From positions 1 to 37,405 of the forward strand of contig JADGBS010000014.1 in the NCBI GenBank assembly GCA_015231325.1: 37,405 bases of DNA. The letters run 5' to 3'. The notes under the pieces are model-generated. The model was not told where the DNA came from. It made no database searches and worked only from the letters and a program-made list of their open reading frames with translations. Positions within the stretch are counted from its first letter, which is position 1. Every line of letters starts with the position of its first letter. Positions 1 through 8,448 of the stretch are shown piece by piece. The DNA is from Oligoflexia bacterium. GTDB lineage: Bacteria; Bdellovibrionota; Bacteriovoracia; Bacteriovoracales; Bacteriovoracaceae. The position numbers were made by a program, and so were the translations under genes.

Positions 1-1
1 G

Positions 2-688
2 CTAGCTAGTTATAATGAACACTTTGATGCTGAGTTAGTTAAAAGACTAATTGAGACAGAGAAATTTGAACAAAGCTGTCTGGATAAGAGTGACGAGAAC
101 AGAAGGCTATCGAAAATTGTGGATAACTTAGAAAAATATTTTTCTGTTAAAGAAATAGAGACGTTGAAAAAATATACGTTCAAGATTGAGGACGATCAAG
201 AAGTACGGCCAATTGAAGTTGAGGGCACAGCAGTTAGTCACTCTAACGTGCTAAGAATTACGGTCAAATCGCCACTTAAACACAAAAATTTTAAAATTGA
301 TCACTATTTTTTAGATTCATTGGAATATTCCAATTTGGTCAATATATGGGAAGGAATTGGTAAATATTTCAGCAAGAAATTTTTTGTGGAAAAAGAAAAA
401 AAAGAAGACAGTATGGTTTATGAGTCACTGGGCGCTTTTTCGGAGATGGTGCTTGGTGAAGCAAAAAAAGGATCTTACATCCAACGCTATAAGGGCCTCG
501 GAGAGATGAATCCTGAACAGCTTTGGGAAACTACGATGAATCCTGCCCATAGAACTCTTTTGCAAGTAAGGATTGAAGATGCCAGAAGTGCTGACGATCT
601 CTTCTCTTTACTGATGGGTGATCAGGTTTTACCGAGAAGAGAATTTGTAGAGAACAATGCACTGAATGTGAGAAATTTAGATATTTAA
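2..688 (+). CDS. gyrB: DNA gyrase subunit B, 3' part (5' end outside window)
   Basis: This is the C-terminal part of the GyrB ATPase/TOPRIM subunit, which with GyrA introduces negative supercoils. The reading frame is open from base 2 with no stop, so the gene enters from the left; the GTG at 119 given by the ORF track is internal. The diagnostic block is near the end: [19 protein letters not shown], then LMGD, PRREF and a terminal [10 protein letters not shown], the classic GyrB C-terminus. A somewhat divergent, lysine-rich stretch precedes it, as expected for the variable region between TOPRIM elements. gyrA follows after 37 bases on the same strand, the usual gyrB-gyrA pairing near a chromosomal origin. 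Confidence 0.96.
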   Translation, partial: LASYNEHFDAELVKRLIETEKFEQSCLDKSDENRRLSKIVDNLEKYFSVKEIETLKKYTFKIEDDQEVRPIEVEGTAVSHSNVLRITVKSPLKHKNFKIDHYFLDSLEYSNLVNIWEGIGKYFSKKFFVEKEKKEDSMVYESLGAFSEMVLGEAKKGSYIQRYKGLGEMNPEQLWETTMNPAHRTLLQVRIEDARSADDLFSLLMGDQVLPRREFVENNALNVRNLDI

Positions 689-725
689 ACACTTACTTTT
701 TCATCGACGTCTTTAGGGATAGAAT

Positions 726-1871
726 ATGAGCAATGGAAATGACAATAATAACGACAATGAAACTAATGATCTAAGTCAGAACGACAAAAATCGTGATTTG
801 GCAAATGATCAGACGGATGATCAAGCAGTTCCTTCAATTTTGATTCAGGAAGAGATGAAGAATTGTTATCTTGATTATGCTATTTCGGTCATTATTGGGA
901 GGGCCCTTCCGGATGTTAGGGATGGATTAAAACCGGTGCACAAGAGAATTCTCTACGCCATGCATCAACTCAATAATTATCACAATCGACCATTCATGAA
1001 GTCCGCCAAAATAGTCGGTAAGGTTATTGCTGAATTTCATCCTCATGGAGATTCTTCCGTTTATGGAACTATGGTAAGGTTGGCCCAAGATTTTTCCATG
1101 CGCTACATATTGATAGAGGGTCAAGGTAACTTTGGTTCCATTGATGGTGATAACGCTGCCGCAATGAGGTATACCGAGGTTAGAATGGCGCGGATGTGCG
1201 AAGAAATGTTGGTTGATATCGATAAGGAGACAGTCGATTGGCGACCTAACTACGATGAATCAATTGAGGAACCGATTGTCCTACCAACGAGGATCCCTAA
1301 CCTATTGATAAACGGATCAACCGGAATTGCAGTAGGAATGGCCACTAACATTCCACCGCATAATCTGAGTGAGGTTATGAGTGGTCTAATGGCACTTATT
1401 GATGATCCAGAGATATCCATTGATAGTTTAACTAAAATAATACCCGGTCCAGATTTTCCAACTGCTGGAACAATTCACGGAGTGGAGGGGATACGGAGCG
1501 CATATAGAACAGGGAAAGGAATTATTCAAATTCGCGCTAAAACTGAAATTGAGAATATTGATAAATCGGGAAGTCGTGAGCGCATAGTTATAACTGAGTT
1601 GCCGTATCAAATCATCAAAGCGAGACTGATCGAAAAGATTGCTTACTTGGTTGGGCATAAAGAGATTGAGGGAATTTCTGATATTCGAGATGAGTCTAAT
1701 CGTCTTGGAATTCGAGTAGTGATTGATCTCAAGCGAGGGGAAGATGCTAATGTGATTCTCAAAAGATTGATGAAGCACACTCAATTACAAATTTCATATG
1801 GAATTATTTTTCTGGCCATTAACAACAATAGACCAAGGTTGATGAATATAAAAGAGTTGTTACAATTATAG
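726..1871 (+). CDS. gyrA: DNA gyrase subunit A, N-terminal part (frame broken)
   Basis: Winged-helix and tower part of GyrA, the DNA-cleaving subunit. An Asn/Asp-rich extension of about 35 residues precedes the conserved start ([19 protein letters not shown]). The catalytic tyrosine is in [14 protein letters not shown], and the quinolone-contact region reads [22 protein letters not shown] lies upstream of ATG 726. The frame runs through [12 protein letters not shown] and then meets TAG at 1869-1871, exactly where the conserved coiled-coil (IEHRRE) should continue; that continuation is found in another frame immediately downstream. About 380 residues are encoded instead of the usual 800 or more. 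gyrA is normally essential, so this is a frame lesion, sequence error or recoding event rather than a decayed gene. Confidence 0.93.
   Translation: MSNGNDNNNDNETNDLSQNDKNRDLANDQTDDQAVPSILIQEEMKNCYLDYAISVIIGRALPDVRDGLKPVHKRILYAMHQLNNYHNRPFMKSAKIVGKVIAEFHPHGDSSVYGTMVRLAQDFSMRYILIEGQGNFGSIDGDNAAAMRYTEVRMARMCEEMLVDIDKETVDWRPNYDESIEEPIVLPTRIPNLLINGSTGIAVGMATNIPPHNLSEVMSGLMALIDDPEISIDSLTKIIPGPDFPTAGTIHGVEGIRSAYRTGKGIIQIRAKTEIENIDKSGSRERIVITELPYQIIKARLIEKIAYLVGHKEIEGISDIRDESNRLGIRVVIDLKRGEDANVILKRLMKHTQLQISYGIIFLAINNNRPRLMNIKELLQL
1863..1871 (+). other. frame change junction in gyrA (net -1/+2)
   Basis: Upstream codons read ELLQ in frame 3; downstream codons ATA GAG CAT CGA read IEHRRE in frame 2. 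Frame 2 is closed upstream by a TAG at 1829-1831, so the change must fall between 1832 and 1868, and homology puts it at CAATTATAGAG. Family alignment suggests two residues and one frame are lost, so adding four bases (for example a second TTAT-like unit) would restore ELLQLFIEHRR. No X XXY YYZ slippery heptamer is present. Confidence 0.8.
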
Positions 1872-3502
1872 AGCATCGAAGAGAAATCATCGTTAGGAAG
1901 ACAAGATTTGATTTAAAAAAAGCAAAGGAGCGAGCGCACATTTTAGAGGGGTTGAAAATTGCGGTTAATAATATTGACGCGGTGATAGCGCTTATCAAAA
2001 AGGCTTCTACGCCGGCCATTGCTAAAGAAGAACTGATCAATGCATATGCCTTGAGTGTCATTCAGGCACAAGCGATCTTGGATATGCGTCTGCAAAGATT
2101 AACAGGACTTGAACAAGAAAAAATCATCCATGAGTACAATGAATTACTTATTGAGATAAAAAGACTGGAGGATATACTGGGGTCTGAAACCTTGGTATCA
2201 AAAATAATTAGAGATGAGTTTATTGAAATAAAAGAAAAATACGGAGATGAAAGAAAAACAAAAATAATTGCCAATTTAGAAGAAATCAATATTGAAGATT
2301 TAATAAAGAAAGAAGAAGTTTTAGTCACGGTTACCCATAAAGGCTATATAAAACGCATGTCGATAAATACGTATCGTGCACAGAGGCGTGGTGGCATGGG
2401 TGTTCGTGGTGCTGAGATAGAGGATGATTTTTATACGGATATTTTTGTGGTTAATACCCACGCGGAAATTCTTTTCTTTACGAGCAAGGGATTTGTTTTT
2501 ACATTGAAGGTTTACGATATACCAGAGGCAGGAAGAACTTCTAAGGGAAAAAACATTGTCAACATATTTCCAATATCAAAAGAAGATTCGATTCGTTCGA
2601 TAATCGCGCTTCCGGATAGCAAGGATTGGGAAAATAAAAGTATCTTGATGGCGACTACAAAAGGGTTAGTGAAAAATACTCTGCTTTCTGCATTCAAAAA
2701 TATTAAATATTCGGGAATAAAAGCAATAGTTCTAGTTGGTGATGATTCTGTGATCGGCGTGAAAATTTTGGACATGAGTAAGGATGAGGATGTTCTGTTG
2801 TTTTCTTCGAATCGTAAAATAATTAGATTTAGCTCCAAACAGTGCCCGACGAAGGGAAGAGTGACTATGGGGCCAAAAGGAATGTATGTTGGGGAGCAAG
2901 AAAATGTAGTTGGGGTTGAGATTGTGGATGCGGTAAGCGATACAGTTGAGCTTCTTTCAATATCGGAATATGGTTATGGTAAGAGAACTAACTCTTCGGA
3001 GTATCGAAGAACAGGTAGAGGAGGAAAGGGGATACTTGCTGGAAAAGAAAGCGATAAAACTGGGCATATCGTAAAGATAATGTCAGTGAATGATAAGGAT
3101 CAACTGATGATCATTACGGATAGTGGGCAAGTGATAAGAATTAATGTTAGCTCAATTTCGTTGCTTAGCAGAAATACCTACGGAGTGTCATTGATAAAAA
3201 CCAGAGGAAAAGAACGAGTCGTTTCCATGGAGAAATTTGTTGATCCTGATAACACAGATATAGATGGAGAAAACAAAAGTGAACTCACAATACCAGATGC
3301 AGGAGCAGGTGTAAAAGACCATGGAGAAATCGATTTAAAAGGGAACAATGAGGGGACTGTCCTCGATTCAGATTTGTCTGAGGTTATGGATTTGGTAAAA
3401 AGGGGTTACAGTGATGCTGAGGAAGATATCGATTCTGCCGCCGGCACAGAAAGTGACAACGATTCGAAAGATTCGAAGGAAAATTTTGAGGAAGAAGATT
3501 GA
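1868..3502 (+). CDS. gyrA: DNA gyrase subunit A, C-terminal part (frame broken)
   Basis: Continuation of GyrA in frame 2. It begins with the coiled-coil ([28 protein letters not shown]), then [16 protein letters not shown] at the C-gate, and then the six-bladed beta-pinwheel that wraps DNA. The GyrA-box appears as [10 protein letters not shown], close to the usual QRRGGKG. The first in-frame start codon is TTG 1952, well inside the coiled-coil and without a convincing ribosome site, so independent translation is unlikely. The last roughly 85 residues are an acidic, Ser/Asp/Glu-rich tail of a kind known to modulate supercoiling activity in other gyrases. The gene overlaps the start of the downstream lipoprotein gene. 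Confidence 0.92.
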   Translation: MEHRREIIVRKTRFDLKKAKERAHILEGLKIAVNNIDAVIALIKKASTPAIAKEELINAYALSVIQAQAILDMRLQRLTGLEQEKIIHEYNELLIEIKRLEDILGSETLVSKIIRDEFIEIKEKYGDERKTKIIANLEEINIEDLIKKEEVLVTVTHKGYIKRMSINTYRAQRRGGMGVRGAEIEDDFYTDIFVVNTHAEILFFTSKGFVFTLKVYDIPEAGRTSKGKNIVNIFPISKEDSIRSIIALPDSKDWENKSILMATTKGLVKNTLLSAFKNIKYSGIKAIVLVGDDSVIGVKILDMSKDEDVLLFSSNRKIIRFSSKQCPTKGRVTMGPKGMYVGEQENVVGVEIVDAVSDTVELLSISEYGYGKRTNSSEYRRTGRGGKGILAGKESDKTGHIVKIMSVNDKDQLMIITDSGQVIRINVSSISLLSRNTYGVSLIKTRGKERVVSMEKFVDPDNTDIDGENKSELTIPDAGAGVKDHGEIDLKGNNEGTVLDSDLSEVMDLVKRGYSDAEEDIDSAAGTESDNDSKDSKENFEEED

Positions 3503-4298
3503 TGGACTTTGTATTAGGTTGGTTGGACTGGGCCTCTTTGTTGTCTTGGTCGTCTTGAGTTCATGCAATTTTATGCCGGATCTTCATGAAGAAATATTTA
3601 TTGCACAGAAAAGTGCAAGGGATGAGAATTACCAGCGATCAATCAAGCTCTATGAGGATTTGTTGAGAAAAAATCCGCCCATAAAGATTAAGGAAAAAAT
3701 ATTTTTTAGACTTAGCGAATTATACGCATTTCATGTTGGTGATAATTTGAAGGCAGTACGGTATCTCGAACAACTAAGAAAAGAAACTGAGGACCCTGCA
3801 TGGTTGGTAAAGGTAGAGGAACGGCTAGGAGAGATACGTTTTGTTCAATTAAAAGATTTCAAAAAAGCTAAAGATAACTACACTAATCTTGTGAATTTCA
3901 GACCTAAATTGGAGCGCAACGATTTTTATGAATTTAGACTTGCTCAAGCATATCTAGAGAGTGGGGATCTTCAAGGGTCTTTGAAAATTTTTCGAAAAAT
4001 TGTCGATGAAAAAAATCACCAATATAGTTTGGATGCGCTTTATTTTATAGGATTGGCCTATTTTCAGATTGCTAATTGGGACCAAGCATTGTTTTTTTGG
4101 CAAGATTATGTTGCTAAAGAAAAAAGTAGAGAAAAAATAGCAGAAGTGAAATTTTTTATGGGTAATATTTATGAGACTAAAGAGAAATTTGATTTAGCGT
4201 ATGAGACGTACTACTCGATAATAGGAGATTACCCTAATACCGATGTACTGAAATCTAGAATAAAATCGTTGGTGGATAGGGTTCAAAAAAAGAGTTAG
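3486..4298 (+). CDS. TPR-repeat lipoprotein
   Basis: Predicted lipoprotein of about 270 residues with tetratricopeptide-like helical repeats (for example RSIKLYEDLLRKNPP and QGSLKIFRKIVDEKNH with matching spacing). I place the start at TTG 3486 because AGGA lies five bases upstream and the product then begins MRKKIDG, followed by a hydrophobic stretch and the lipobox LSSC. The track's start at 3411 would add 25 basic residues and lengthen the overlap with gyrA. It probably acts as an envelope scaffold at the inner face of the outer membrane. The TPR fold alone does not show the partner; BamD-like or Tol/YbgF-like roles are possible. It is co-directional with gyrA and the atp genes. Confidence 0.8.
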   Translation: MRKKIDGLCIRLVGLGLFVVLVVLSSCNFMPDLHEEIFIAQKSARDENYQRSIKLYEDLLRKNPPIKIKEKIFFRLSELYAFHVGDNLKAVRYLEQLRKETEDPAWLVKVEERLGEIRFVQLKDFKKAKDNYTNLVNFRPKLERNDFYEFRLAQAYLESGDLQGSLKIFRKIVDEKNHQYSLDALYFIGLAYFQIANWDQALFFWQDYVAKEKSREKIAEVKFFMGNIYETKEKFDLAYETYYSIIGDYPNTDVLKSRIKSLVDRVQKKS

Positions 4299-4343
4299 TA
4301 GTTAATAGCTAAGTTGAAAGTTAATTGGAAACTGGGATGAGGA

Positions 4344-4565
4344 ATGGACTTACTCCGCAATTCAGAAAGCGATAGAAAAAAGTGGTTGTTGATACTGTCT
4401 TTAGCTTTTGCATTGCCCTCGATGTTAATTGCGGTGTTTTACTTGTGCTACTACCTTTATCAGAAGGGCGTGATTCCCGTTTATTGGATTGTAATAGCGT
4501 TGGCCTTTTTATTTTTTGATTTTACTTTTCTCGTCGTTTTTTTGTTAAAAAAGTCCAAAAATTAG
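4344..4565 (+). CDS. AtpZ-like small membrane protein
   Basis: A 73-residue protein with two transmembrane helices (LLILSLAFALPSMLIAVFYL and a second segment starting IVIALAFLFF) joined by a short loop, a charged N-terminus and a lysine-rich C-terminus. This matches the size and topology of AtpZ (ATPase gene 1 family), which precedes atpI/atpB in many bacteria and has been linked with ion supply to F-type ATP synthase. Sequence conservation is too weak to be certain, so the call rests on topology and position directly before the F0 genes. A purine-rich GATGAGGA precedes the ATG. Confidence 0.6.
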   Translation: MDLLRNSESDRKKWLLILSLAFALPSMLIAVFYLCYYLYQKGVIPVYWIVIALAFLFFDFTFLVVFLLKKSKN

Positions 4566-4579
4566 GTCATGGTGGTTCA

Positions 4580-5011
4580 ATGCAGTTTTTTAATTTGAAA
4601 AAATATTTTTTTTTGACTCTGCCATTTTTTTTGTTACTAAATGTACTGTCACGGATAGTATTTGATCAGAACATGCGGTTTTTAGAGGCAATAACGCTAG
4701 TTTTTGTTTCTGTTTTGCTTAGTCAAATAGTTCACTGTTTCCTTGTGAAAAAACGATTATGTATAATGAAGGACTATGTTGAGTATATTGAGTATGTTGA
4801 AAAAGTTGGTCTCGACAGTAATAAGAAATTGCTAAGTAAAAATAATGAATTTAAAATGAGATTAATGGAGCTCTTTAGGGTTGGACTATTGTTATTAACA
4901 TTAATTATTGGTTTTTCTTTGCTGAAAGAACAAAGGCAAGTCGTAATGGTGTTGGCAATGTACGTAATGCAACTGATTGCATTAGTTTTTTCGATTGAGA
5001 AGAAGGCGTAA
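4580..5011 (+). CDS. atpI: AtpI-like F0 assembly protein
   Basis: A 143-residue integral membrane protein with two hydrophobic hairpins (around residues 9-55 and 98-138) separated by a charged, lysine-rich cytoplasmic segment. This is the architecture of AtpI, the non-stoichiometric factor that helps assemble the c-ring. It sits 14 bases after the AtpZ-like gene and 3 bases before atpB, the standard atpI-atpB arrangement. No motif is strong enough to prove the family without a profile search, so position carries much of the weight. Confidence 0.65.
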   Translation: MQFFNLKKYFFLTLPFFLLLNVLSRIVFDQNMRFLEAITLVFVSVLLSQIVHCFLVKKRLCIMKDYVEYIEYVEKVGLDSNKKLLSKNNEFKMRLMELFRVGLLLLTLIIGFSLLKEQRQVVMVLAMYVMQLIALVFSIEKKA

Positions 5012-5014
5012 ACA

Positions 5015-5845
5015 ATGGCGATTTTGTCTAAAAATTCTTCATTTAAAATGTTTTTTGCCCTAGTACATCTGGTGTTTTCTGTTATTTGTATGACAGTTTT
5101 TACTGATGATTTATTTGCCAGTGAATTTTCTTTTTTTTCACTAATAGTAGAACATGTTAGGATTCCTGAACATACGCTAGCACTAGGTTTTGTTGCTATT
5201 ATAATAATTGTGTTGAGCGCACTTTACAGGATCAAACTATCATCTGTCAAAAACAAAGTAATCCCTGACCAGGGGCTGACTTTACGGAATACGATCGAGG
5301 TTTTCGGAGAATTTTTATATGAAAAATGTGTATCCATTATTGGCGAAAAAGATGGTCCCAAGCACTTTCCTTTTGTTTTAGCAATATTCATGATTATATT
5401 GTTTAGCAATTTACTAGGGTTAATCCCTGGTTTTTTACCCCCCACTTCAAATTTCAATACTACGTTTGCCCTGGGGTTGTTATCTTTTTGTTACTATACT
5501 TTTTATGGCATGAAGACGCATGGTGTGATTAATTATTTCAAGCATTTTATGGGCCCATTGTGGTACATGGCAGTGTTGTTATTTCCTATTGAACTAGTTT
5601 CTGATGTTATAAGGCCACTTACGTTGGGCGTCCGTCTTTATGGTAATTTGTTTGGAGACCATTTGGTGCTTGGATTGTTTACCCAACTCGTACCTCTAGT
5701 GGTACCGGTTATATTCCTGTTTTTTGGTTTACTGGTAAGTTTTGTTCAAACTTTTGTTTTTTGTGTTTTGACAATGGTTTATATATCCCTGGCGGTTAGT
5801 TCTCATCATGAAGAGGAAGATTCTAATCATGCACACGAGAATTGA
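5015..5845 (+). CDS. atpB: F0F1 ATP synthase subunit a
   Basis: Subunit a forms the ion half-channels against the c-ring. The 276-residue protein has an N-terminal hydrophobic segment and at least five further membrane helices. The essential arginine lies in LGVRLYGNLFGDH (family pattern R-L-F/Y-G-N), and the last helices contain VQTFVFCVLTMVYISLAV, equivalent to the QAFIF..LT.VY signature. The C-terminus is His/Glu-rich (SSHHEEEDSNHAHEN), a feature seen in several deltaproteobacterial AtpB proteins. Tight coupling to the upstream AtpI-like gene and to atpE downstream supports one transcript. The F1 genes are not in the window, indicating a split ATP synthase locus. Confidence 0.96.
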   Translation: MAILSKNSSFKMFFALVHLVFSVICMTVFTDDLFASEFSFFSLIVEHVRIPEHTLALGFVAIIIIVLSALYRIKLSSVKNKVIPDQGLTLRNTIEVFGEFLYEKCVSIIGEKDGPKHFPFVLAIFMIILFSNLLGLIPGFLPPTSNFNTTFALGLLSFCYYTFYGMKTHGVINYFKHFMGPLWYMAVLLFPIELVSDVIRPLTLGVRLYGNLFGDHLVLGLFTQLVPLVVPVIFLFFGLLVSFVQTFVFCVLTMVYISLAVSSHHEEEDSNHAHEN

Positions 5846-5887
5846 TTCAGTCTAATCGGTTTTTGCAAAGGAGAAAGGGTTTTAACG

Positions 5888-6244
5888 ATGAAAAAGATCA
5901 TTTATTTGTTACTTTCTGTGATTTCTCTTTTGGTGTTGGCAGCAGTTGCTTGGGCCAGCACCAGTGCTGGTGGTGACGCGGGTGCTGTTGCTACAGCAGC
6001 GGCCGCATCGGCAGGTAGCATACTTAGTGATAAGGCCGTTCTTGGTTTGGGAGGGGTACTTGGGGTTGGAATCGCCGCGGCCGGAGGTGGTATAGGACAA
6101 GGGTTAATAGGTTCCCGGGCAATGGAAGGAATATCTAGAAATCCTAGCGCATTGGATAAAATTTTTACTCCGATGATTTTAACTATAGCGTTTGTAGAAT
6201 CGCTGGTTATTTTTACCATTGTCAGCATTTTCTTAGTACGCTAA
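5888..6244 (+). CDS. atpE: F0F1 ATP synthase subunit c
   Basis: The c-ring proteolipid. At 118 residues it is longer than the usual 75-90 because a signal-like hydrophobic segment ([21 protein letters not shown]) and an Ala/Gly/Ser-rich linker precede the conserved hairpin. Helix 1 carries the Gly-rich [10 protein letters not shown], the polar loop reads SRNPSA, and helix 2 carries the ion-binding carboxylate in AFVESLVIF. The Gln in GIGQG and the Glu-Ser pair match positions that bind Na+ in Ilyobacter-type rings, although the next residue is Leu rather than Thr. AAGGAGAAAGG precedes ATG 5888. The operon appears to end here. Confidence 0.95.
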   Translation: MKKIIYLLLSVISLLVLAAVAWASTSAGGDAGAVATAAAASAGSILSDKAVLGLGGVLGVGIAAAGGGIGQGLIGSRAMEGISRNPSALDKIFTPMILTIAFVESLVIFTIVSIFLVR

Positions 6245-6270
6245 TTAATTACGCTAGCTAGAATTAAATT

Positions 6271-6320
6271 TGGTTTAGTCTGTTCTTGTCTGATTTAGTC
6301 TGGTTTAATCTAATATAGTG
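6271..6320 (+). repeat. 10-bp tandem repeat upstream of marC
   Basis: Four consecutive decamers fit TGRTTTAGTC with few changes: TGGTTTAGTC, TGTTCTTGTC, TGATTTAGTC, TGGTTTAATC. A degenerate fifth, TAATATAGTG, follows. The period equals about one helical turn, so each unit would face the same side of the DNA. It fills much of the 115-base gap between atpE and marC. Confidence 0.7.
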
Positions 6321-6359
6321 TACAGTCTATTGAGTTCGCGAGCGAACGGAGTCCGTGCT

Positions 6360-7001
6360 ATGACCTTGGATTATGCTTTAACAGTATTTATTACTATTAT
6401 TACAATAGTTGACCCAATCGGGATGGTTCCTGTGTACATACCGATTGCGAATCGTTTTCCTGTATCAAAGCATACTAAAATTATTTTAATGTCGACCACT
6501 ATTGCGTTGATCATATCCACGATATTCTTATTTATTGGAAAGCACTTGTTCAAATATTTGCAAATAAACTACAACGCAATCTATATTGTTGGTGGAATAT
6601 TATTATTTATGACAGGATTGGACATGATCAACGCTCGGCCAAGGAGAACTAGAAGCTCTCCTGAAGAGGAAGAGGAGGCGTTGACGCTTAAGGATGTGTC
6701 GGTATTTCCTCTTGCCATTCCCATGCTGTCAGGGCCAGGAATTTTGGCCACCACAATTATGTTTAGCTCACGTTTTGATAGTGCCATGAACTATTTGATT
6801 ATTTTTATATCACTAGTCATATCTTTCGCTATTACAGGATTACTGATGTACTTCTCTTCAGCACTCATCAAAATTTTGGGACAAACTGGAATAAATGTTA
6901 TGGACAGAATAATGGGAATAATCCTATGCTCGCTGGCCGTACAATTCGTACTTAACGCTTTGAGTAATACATTTCTAAGTGGAGGTGGGGTACATCCTTA
7001 A
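6360..7001 (+). CDS. MarC/UPF0056 family membrane protein
   Basis: A 213-residue integral membrane protein with six predicted helices. Family features include the N-terminal ITIVDPIGMVPVYI, the mid-protein PLAIPMLSGPGILATTI and the C-terminal RIMGIILCSLAVQFVLNAL. MarC-family proteins (also called YhgN/YchE-like) are inner-membrane proteins of unproven transport function. I start at ATG 6360 because GGAG lies seven bases upstream and the product then begins at the first membrane helix; the track's GTG at 6318 lies within the upstream decamer repeat region. A charged Glu/Arg-rich loop (RRTRSSPEEEEEA) separates helices 3 and 4. Confidence 0.88.
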   Translation: MTLDYALTVFITIITIVDPIGMVPVYIPIANRFPVSKHTKIILMSTTIALIISTIFLFIGKHLFKYLQINYNAIYIVGGILLFMTGLDMINARPRRTRSSPEEEEEALTLKDVSVFPLAIPMLSGPGILATTIMFSSRFDSAMNYLIIFISLVISFAITGLLMYFSSALIKILGQTGINVMDRIMGIILCSLAVQFVLNALSNTFLSGGGVHP

Positions 7002-7029
7002 TGCGTGGTAACCTTTTTTTACATTATTT

Positions 7030-7587
7030 TTACATTATTGTGTAAAGTGCGTTTTTGTTTTTTAATGACAATAATATCTGGGTAGTTTCGTAGGAGATAA
7101 AAGGACTGTTGTCGTAGATATCTTTTATCAGGCCAAAGTCGGATATTATACAAAGTAGGTCAAATTCGGAAGGGGTGATTTTTTCTCCATTCCAAATGAA
7201 ATCTTTAGTGATTGCTAGGCGTTGATCCATGGGCGGCCTTTTTTTTAAGTCCTCCTCTATTTCATAAAGATGTTTGCTCAAAAAATCGATAATAGTGCTA
7301 GAGCAAGTAGAATTTTTGCCCAATTCTTCGCCAATATTACGAGAAATATTATCAATCAACTCAGGCTCTATAGCGTAGGTTAAGTTATTGTGTTCAACTT
7401 CCGCTAAAAGGGTTTGAATAAGAGCATTGATCCCTAAGTAATTGCAAAACTTTGCATAGATCAGTTCACCATTACTGAAAAGTATGGTGCCTAGCAGTAA
7501 AGAATCATTTTTTGAAATGACATTAATCCTTCCCGTAAACTGAAAAGAGATTTGTTCATCTAGTAAATTCAAAAAATAGTTTTTCAT
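7030..7587 (-). CDS. DUF4388-like regulatory protein
   Basis: A 185-residue soluble protein. Its first 60 residues (FTGRINVISKNDSLLLGTILF, then NGELIYAKF and GINALIQTLLAE) fit the DUF4388 / PATAN-like pattern, a small beta-rich domain common in deltaproteobacterial regulators that often sits beside receivers or kinases. The remainder is helical and ends in a winged-helix-like segment (TPSEFDLLCIISDFGLIKDIYD). No enzyme motif is present. It is transcribed divergently from the membrane sensor-like gene at 7885, with a TATAAT box 11 bases before its ATG. The assignment is pattern-based; a profile search is needed to settle it. Confidence 0.55.
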   Translation of the reverse strand: MKNYFLNLLDEQISFQFTGRINVISKNDSLLLGTILFSNGELIYAKFCNYLGINALIQTLLAEVEHNNLTYAIEPELIDNISRNIGEELGKNSTCSSTIIDFLSKHLYEIEEDLKKRPPMDQRLAITKDFIWNGEKITPSEFDLLCIISDFGLIKDIYDNSPFISYETTQILLSLKNKNALYTIM

Positions 7588-7884
7588 AACAGTAACTGAT
7601 TATACTTGACGGTTATAATTAATATGCACATCCAGTAATTGCCCCATTCAATCGCTTTATGGCAATTACTTATAGTATAGTTTAATTAAAGCAGGTAGGT
7701 CATGTTAAAAAACGAAATAAAAAAATATTTAAGATACAAAAATTAAAAATACAAATATTTGTAAAGTGAGTAAAAATAATTGTAGAATTGAAATATGGTT
7801 TGGAATGTGCAGGGGCCACGGAGGGCCAACTTCAAGTAGTTTACCAGAGCTTGTGTTCAAGCAAATATTTAGGGAGGAGCAACT
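7588..7884. promoter_or_regulatory. divergent intergenic control region
   Basis: This 297-base AT-rich gap separates the DUF4388-like gene (minus) from the membrane sensor gene (plus). It holds a TATAAT on the minus strand just before the DUF4388-like ATG, a 10-bp perfect inverted repeat (7634-7670), TATAGT boxes on the plus strand at 7671-7681, and AGGGAGGAG directly before GTG 7885. No credible gene of useful length is seen. Confidence 0.5.
7634..7670. repeat. perfect 10-bp inverted repeat (operator-like)
   Basis: AGTAATTGCC at 7634-7643 is matched exactly by GGCAATTACT at 7661-7670, with a 17-base spacer. There is no T-tract on either side, so it does not look like an intrinsic terminator. 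Its location between two divergent start sites suggests a protein-binding operator or an RNA hairpin in the leader of the plus-strand gene. Confidence 0.65.
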
Positions 7885-8448
7885 GTGTGGTATAAAAGAT
7901 CGATTTACTTGATAAATCCAAAATTCCAACTAAGACTTTGTTTTTTTATTTCATCCTTAGTTTTCATATTGAGTTTAATTTATCCATTAACGATTTATGA
8001 ACTTTTTAGAAATTTGACAGTCCAAATTGGAAATAATTCTCCATCTATAGCGCAGGCGTTTGCAAATAATAAATTGAATTTGATAGCGATTTTAGCGGTA
8101 TATCAATTATCTTTTATTGCAGTTGTGTTCATGGTCTGTATTTTTCAAGGACATAAAATCGCTGGACCAATGTACAAAGTAAAGAAATCATTGAGTGAAA
8201 TAATAGAAGGAAAACCAATCCCATTAATTGTTTTTAGAAAAGATGATCATTTTCTGGAGATTGCTAATGTATTAAACGAAGTATTTATTAAGATAAAGAA
8301 TGATCATAATAAAGATTTTGCATATATCAGTGAGATAAATTCTTATATAAGAAATTTGTTGTTTGTTATTCCAGATGATAAAAAAGTAGTTTTACAAGAG
8401 ATTATAAACAAACTTGATGAAATTCAAAATCGTTTCAAGCAAATTTAA
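7885..8448 (+). CDS. HAMP-like membrane sensor/regulatory protein
   Basis: A 187-residue protein with two transmembrane helices (about residues 15-38 and 67-88) enclosing a short periplasmic segment. A cytoplasmic region beginning HKIAGPMYKVKKSLSEIIEG then FRKDDHFLEIANVLNEV follows. This AGPMYK plus DDHF pattern is typical of short HAMP-like signalling proteins in deltaproteobacteria; no kinase or methyl-accepting domain follows. Start GTG 7885 is supported by AGGGAGGAG with good spacing. The stop overlaps the next start (TAATG), so it is translationally coupled to the lytic transglycosylase gene. A role in adjusting wall turnover is an inference from that coupling only. Confidence 0.6.
   Translation: MWYKRSIYLINPKFQLRLCFFISSLVFILSLIYPLTIYELFRNLTVQIGNNSPSIAQAFANNKLNLIAILAVYQLSFIAVVFMVCIFQGHKIAGPMYKVKKSLSEIIEGKPIPLIVFRKDDHFLEIANVLNEVFIKIKNDHNKDFAYISEINSYIRNLLFVIPDDKKVVLQEIINKLDEIQNRFKQI

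Noticed and set aside
1851-1871. Programmed -1 frameshift signal in gyrA
   Set aside because: No slippery heptamer, no upstream Shine-Dalgarno-like stimulator and no stable downstream hairpin are visible; about four bases appear lost by alignment.
5902-6228. 108-residue minus-strand ORF opposite atpE
   Set aside because: It is the mirror of a GC-richer Ala/Gly gene, gives a Pro/Ala-rich product without motif, and has no ribosome site.
6245-6270. TTAATT/AATTAA inverted repeat after atpE as a terminator
   Set aside because: The stem is short and AT-only and is not followed by a T-run.
6271-6320. Short repeats (6271, 16040, 18373, 29208) as CRISPR arrays
   Set aside because: Units are 10-14 bp and directly adjacent without spacers, and no cas genes are present.
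7702-7746. 14-codon ORF with AGGTAGG upstream in the 7588-7884 gap
   Set aside because: Too short and lysine/tyrosine-biased like random AT-rich DNA; no regulatory codon pattern or attenuator follows.
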